Shown here in pieces: positions 60,460-64,000 of a stretch of 64,000 nt of DNA. The stretch is from an uncultured Hellea sp. Lineage in GTDB: Bacteria; Pseudomonadota; Alphaproteobacteria; Caulobacterales; Maricaulaceae. The first letter of the stretch is position 1; each line of letters begins with the position of its first letter. The DNA lies in NCBI GenBank assembly GCA_938007935.1, contig CALLMD010000019.1:1-64000 (forward strand). The letters run 5' to 3'. The notes below the pieces were generated by a model. It was not told where the DNA came from. It saw only the letters and a list, made by a program, of their open reading frames with translations, and did no database searches. The position numbers and the translations under genes were made by a program.

Positions 60460-61164
60460 ATGCGAGGCGCAATTAGCCCACTAGATCATGCTTTCGCAGA
60501 TGGACCTGTTTTCAAAAAGGTTTCAACCCTGAAAGAATCGTATGAGGCTTTAAAGTCATATGAAACTGTTGGGACTGACACCGATCTGTTTGCTGCAAAG
60601 CTGCTAGCTATTTGGAAACGTTTTGAAGCTGGCGCTAAAATTCATGATGATTTACAACTTGGATTTCATGCGAGGCTAATAAATGGAGGGGACAAGCACC
60701 TAATCGACATTTCCGGCCCAACGGCCATCCGAGGGATTTTAAGGGCAGAAGCTGGCGGAATAATAAACGTAGGAAAATTTGTTTACATCGGAGATAATGC
60801 TATTATTTCGTCGCGAAAATCCATTGCAATAGGCGATGCCAGCCTAATCGCTCATGGTGTACAGATTTTTGATAATGACTCTCATCCTACTCAAGCATAT
60901 CAACGCGAAATACAGTTTAGACGCATGCTAGGTGACAAAAGCCGGGCAACGCCTCTCGAAATTGGTCAAGCTGCTGTTGACATTGGACGAAGATGTTGGA
61001 TAGGGCTAAATAGCGTGGTTCTTAAGGGAGTAACAATTGGAGATAGTACAATTGTTGCGGCACATTCAGTCGTAACAAATAATCTGCCAGCTAATGTAGT
61101 TGCTGGAGGCAACCCTGCACGCGTTCTTCGAGAATTACCTCAAGATGAACTTAAAGATTTATAG
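60460..61164 (+). CDS. Hexapeptide-repeat acyltransferase
   Basis: Left-handed beta-helix acyltransferase, 234 aa. The hexapeptide ladder runs from about 85 to 215 (IRGILRAEAGGIINVGKFVYIG, SIAIGDASLIAHGV, ILKGVTIGDSTIVAAHSVV with the usual IxxNLPANVVAGGNPARV end). It resembles the maltose/galactoside/chloramphenicol-type acetyltransferases, with the catalytic His in NDSHPT. The N-terminal 80 residues are not typical. Likely O-acetylates the polymer or a lipid-linked sugar. Divergent from the glycosyltransferase gene. Confidence 0.85.
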   Translation: MRGAISPLDHAFADGPVFKKVSTLKESYEALKSYETVGTDTDLFAAKLLAIWKRFEAGAKIHDDLQLGFHARLINGGDKHLIDISGPTAIRGILRAEAGGIINVGKFVYIGDNAIISSRKSIAIGDASLIAHGVQIFDNDSHPTQAYQREIQFRRMLGDKSRATPLEIGQAAVDIGRRCWIGLNSVVLKGVTIGDSTIVAAHSVVTNNLPANVVAGGNPARVLRELPQDELKDL

Positions 61165-61222
61165 AGCCTCAACATCAATTTCATGATTACTAAGACGAAA
61201 TTCTTTCCCAAAAGGACATGCA

Positions 61223-62062
61223 ATGAGTACTAAAGCTGAACGTTTCGGCCCTCTTCCAGAGAACACTGTTTTACCGACCCCGCAATGGGTAGAAACTCCA
61301 CGACGATCAAAATACGCATGTTCGCCAGAAGTAAAAGAAGGAGACATGGAGTGGTACCCACCTGTTATGATTGGCGCGAGCTCAATTGGTAACGACTTAA
61401 CCTCAAATTGTACGCATTATTTGAAAACTGCGGTTAATCTGTTAAAAAAATTAGAGTCAGATGCTTATGTGGAATATCTCCTAGATTACTACAAACTTGG
61501 AATGAAGCGGTACGGTGATGACTGGGGTTATATAGATATCGTTACAGCCGTATTAGGTCTGTCTAAATGGCTTAAACCAAGCAATTATTTAGAAATTGGA
61601 GTTCGTCGTGGACGCAGTGTATGTTCTTTAGCGAGCCTATGCCCTGATGCAGATATTGCGATGTTTGATATGTGGGTAGAGAATTATGCTGGTATGGATA
61701 ATCCAGGTCCTGATCATGTAAATAAGGAACTTGATAAATTTAAACATAAAGGTAAACGCGAGTTTATTAATGGAAATTCTCATGAAACACTCAAGAGTTA
61801 TTTCACTGAAAATCCAAATACCTATTTTGATCTTATAACCGTTGATGGCGATCACTCCAACTTAGGGGCAGCCGAAGACATAGCTGATGTATTACCGCGA
61901 CTTTCTATTGGAGGAGCAGTTCTATTTGATGATACAGGAAATCCAAATGTCGCCGGCCTAGGAGCTGTGTGGCGGCGCATGCTCGAAGAAAACCCAAGAT
62001 TTTCAACATATACTTATTCCGAAGTAGGTTATGGTGTCGGTTTTGCTATTCGCAAATACTAA
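61223..62062 (+). CDS. Class I SAM-dependent methyltransferase
   Basis: A 279-aa methyltransferase of the Methyltransf_24 kind, with motif I in YLEIGVRRGRSVCSLASLCP (about residue 115) and LITVDGDHSNLGAAEDIADVLPRL, followed by GGAVLFDDTGNP. These features fit sugar or glycan O-methyltransferases in polysaccharide clusters. The ATG at 61223 has AAAAGGA upstream. Third methyltransferase of the cluster; sits 40 bp before the capsule-type paralogue B. Confidence 0.83.
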   Translation: MSTKAERFGPLPENTVLPTPQWVETPRRSKYACSPEVKEGDMEWYPPVMIGASSIGNDLTSNCTHYLKTAVNLLKKLESDAYVEYLLDYYKLGMKRYGDDWGYIDIVTAVLGLSKWLKPSNYLEIGVRRGRSVCSLASLCPDADIAMFDMWVENYAGMDNPGPDHVNKELDKFKHKGKREFINGNSHETLKSYFTENPNTYFDLITVDGDHSNLGAAEDIADVLPRLSIGGAVLFDDTGNPNVAGLGAVWRRMLEENPRFSTYTYSEVGYGVGFAIRKY

Positions 62063-62101
62063 AAACTCGAAACTTAATTTTCAGTATTCAGAACTTAATT
62101 T

Positions 62102-63799
62102 ATGACACTTCAATTAGTTCCACCTCCTAAATTTCCTGGTGCTCAATCACCTATCCGTCCTGAAAAAGGCTTTCCTGACTGGGAACGCTTAGTAAAAAAT
62201 GCAGGAAAAGACTGGGCAGCACAAGTATCCAACGCAAAGGGAAAACGTGTTGTAATTGGATCAAATACTGGGATGCATGGGGCAGTATCTACTTTCGATA
62301 GCGTTCTGAGCTGTGCTTTAACACTCGCTGGCGCGCAAGTTTCAAGAATGTTTTGCGATGGCGTAATGCCTGCTTGTCTAATCCCAGTCTATGGTGATGC
62401 AACGCCGCCGGACATGCTGATCAAGCACAAACTTACCGAACGTCTCTGTAAAGCCTGTTTTAATCGCGGGACACACACTCACCGACCTATGGGTCTTCCT
62501 GAGTTTCGGTTTTCAGAATTTTTGAATCGCGAAGATTACGAAAACGCAGAAAATATTGCGGCTAGCGTCCCGGCCCAGTCGATTCACAACTGGAAACTAG
62601 ACGACATAGCAGTAGGCGAACATGCTTATGCAGGTACATTACGCTATTTCGCGAAAGGTGACATTACAAACGAAACAAGCGGTCACGATGTCTTACGTCG
62701 GTATCTTGAGGGTGCAATTTTAACCAAAATTGCATATGAACGCATGATAGCTCAATGGACCCCTGATGTCGTGGTATTGCATCATGGAATCTACAGTCCA
62801 CAAGGAATAGCTGCAGATGTTTGTCGAAAGTTAGGTGTCAAGGTGGTGACCTGGGTCGTAGCTTATCGTAAGTCTTGTTTTATATTTAGCCACGACGACA
62901 CTTATCATCATACAATGATGACTGAGAACGTTTCTAATTGGGAAGATTTACAACTCAACACAAAGCAAAAAGCTGAACTATTAGAATATCTTGCCAGTCG
63001 CGCAAATGGAAGTTTAGATTGGATTTATTTTCATGAAGAACCAGATGTCGACTTTGAAACCTATGCAGATTTAAAAGGTATCGACACCTCAAAACCCATA
63101 GTTGCTGTACTAACGAATGTTATGTGGGATGCGCAGCTCCATTATCCCGCAAATGCTTTTGCAGGAATGAAAGAATGGATTATCGGAACGGTTGGCTATT
63201 TCATAAACCGTCCAGAAATTGAAGTGATTATCCGCGTACATCCCGCTGAAGTCAGAGGAGCCATTACGTCCCGACAAAAAGTACAAGACATCTTGGAAGA
63301 GGCTTATCCAGAATTACCAAATCATATTCATTTGGTTCTTCCAGATGATGAAGCGAGCACTTATTCGATTTGCGGGGCAAGCAATGCTGTTATAATCTAT
63401 GGTACAAAAATGGGTACTGAACTCGCCCCATTAGGAAAACCAATTATTGTGGGCGGTGAAGCCTGGATAAGAAACAAAGGCATAACCCAAGACGCCACCA
63501 ATCAAGAAAACTATTATCGCATTCTTGACCAACTCCCATATAAAAACGACGAAGCAAAACCGGATCAAAACCGCGCCCAAAAATACGCATATCATTTCTT
63601 TTTTCGAAGAATGATACCTTTACCATTTCTTCAACCCAATGGTACGGGGGCAATGTTTAATTTGGATTTTGACGACCTCAGTGCCTTGTCGCCTGGTAAC
63701 TTTCCGGGGCTAGACACAATAATCAACGGCATCCTACACACAGAACCATTTGTATATGCTGCTGAAAAACACGGATCCTCAGGTACTCTCACTAAATAG
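62102..63799 (+). CDS. Capsule-synthesis-like glycosyltransferase, paralogue B
   Basis: A 565-aa relative of 51011-52714 with the same layout: a cysteine-containing N-terminal half (DGVMPACLI, LCKACFNRG, then MGLPEFRFSEF) and a GT-B C-terminal half (RVHPAEV, YGTKMGTELAPLGKPIIVGGEAWIRNKG). It differs in spacing of the cysteine region and lacks one Cys of the cluster in paralogue A. Two such proteins per locus recalls KpsC/KpsS, which build the Kdo linker in E. coli capsules; here the roles are not known. Plus-strand gene between a methyltransferase and gmd. Confidence 0.7.
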   Translation: MTLQLVPPPKFPGAQSPIRPEKGFPDWERLVKNAGKDWAAQVSNAKGKRVVIGSNTGMHGAVSTFDSVLSCALTLAGAQVSRMFCDGVMPACLIPVYGDATPPDMLIKHKLTERLCKACFNRGTHTHRPMGLPEFRFSEFLNREDYENAENIAASVPAQSIHNWKLDDIAVGEHAYAGTLRYFAKGDITNETSGHDVLRRYLEGAILTKIAYERMIAQWTPDVVVLHHGIYSPQGIAADVCRKLGVKVVTWVVAYRKSCFIFSHDDTYHHTMMTENVSNWEDLQLNTKQKAELLEYLASRANGSLDWIYFHEEPDVDFETYADLKGIDTSKPIVAVLTNVMWDAQLHYPANAFAGMKEWIIGTVGYFINRPEIEVIIRVHPAEVRGAITSRQKVQDILEEAYPELPNHIHLVLPDDEASTYSICGASNAVIIYGTKMGTELAPLGKPIIVGGEAWIRNKGITQDATNQENYYRILDQLPYKNDEAKPDQNRAQKYAYHFFFRRMIPLPFLQPNGTGAMFNLDFDDLSALSPGNFPGLDTIINGILHTEPFVYAAEKHGSSGTLTK

Positions 63800-63834
63800 A
63801 AAACACATAAGCTTTAAAAACAGAAAGCATCAAA

Positions 63835-64000
63835 ATGAATAACAAAAAAGTCGCATTAATTTCTGGTGTAACAGGTCAAGATGGAGCCTATCTTGCACGT
63901 TTACTTCTTGAAAAAGATTATATCGTACACGGCATCAAAAGGCGTTCATCCAGTTTCAACTCAGCTCGCATTGAAGATATATATCAGGACCCGCATGAAA
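63835..64000 (+). CDS. gmd: GDP-mannose 4,6-dehydratase, N-terminal part (runs off the window)
   Basis: The first 55 codons are typical of Gmd: [19 protein letters not shown] with the NADP-binding glycine motif, followed by [21 protein letters not shown]. Gmd converts GDP-mannose to the 4-keto-6-deoxy intermediate for fucose, rhamnose or perosamine. The gene continues beyond 64000. Expected product about 350 aa. It suggests that a GDP-6-deoxy sugar also enters the polysaccharide. Confidence 0.93.
   Translation, partial: MNNKKVALISGVTGQDGAYLARLLLEKDYIVHGIKRRSSSFNSARIEDIYQDPHE

Overview
The window reads as chromosomal DNA of a marine-type alphaproteobacterium, probably of the Hyphomonadaceae/Robiginitomaculaceae kind. 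The basis is gene content and order, not a database match: a plant-type GshA, a TIGR02301 protein, DUF4170, and the run pmbA - cysQ/DUF4170 - (ABC exporter) - DUF374 acyltransferase - waaA - lpxK, a neighbourhood known from Alphaproteobacteria. Composition is moderate in G+C in the housekeeping parts and visibly A+T-richer in the secretion island and the polysaccharide cluster.

Layout. (1) 0.4-11.3 kb, housekeeping: gshA, a TonB-dependent-receptor-like protein, a POT peptide transporter, DUF937, pyrC, META, TIGR02301, Nudix, SRAP, YihY and YaaA. This block is bracketed by two inverted, diverged copies of a structured ~120-nt element (90-211 minus, 11501-11620 plus) whose stem pairs covary; I cannot assign it to a known RNA family. 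(2) 12.0-13.1 kb: a HEPN-domain protein and a 79-aa partner of unknown role. (3) 13.25-26.64 kb: a probable genomic island between an intact tRNA-Ser(GGA) gene and a ~36-bp copy of its 3' end. It carries a complete type I secretion system (TolC, HlyD, PrtD-like ABC), two RTX proteins (about 1760 and 662 aa) and a small Wza-like protein; no integrase is visible, but a degraded IS5-like transposase tail lies between the RTX genes. (4) 27-41 kb, housekeeping: formylglutamate amidohydrolase-like, msrA, rsmE, ubiA, msrB, a likely small RNA with its own terminator, MarR, a DsbA-like protein, MAPEG, pmbA, a cysQ-DUF4170 fusion, an MsbA-like exporter, a tyrosine phosphatase and lipid A/Kdo genes. (5) 42-64 kb, surface polysaccharide: export ABC transporter (Wzm and long Wzt), four glycosyltransferase-type proteins plus two KpsS-like paralogues, methyltransferases, and a contiguous set for a nonulosonic-acid-like sugar (NeuB-like synthase, KdsC-like phosphatase, CMP-transferase, SDR, aldehyde dehydrogenase, transketolase). 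Gmd begins at the right edge.

How the parts may work together. The most interesting proposal is in region 5. An FkbM methyltransferase fused to a long coiled coil made of 88-residue tandem repeats sits in a locus that also has a Wzt with a C-terminal carbohydrate-binding-type domain. This has the logic of the WbdD chain-terminator/molecular-ruler systems but uses a different methyltransferase family. The same operon appears to make an acidic ulosonic sugar by a route that includes transketolase and aldehyde dehydrogenase and shows none of the amino-sugar enzymes of sialic, legionaminic or pseudaminic acid synthesis.
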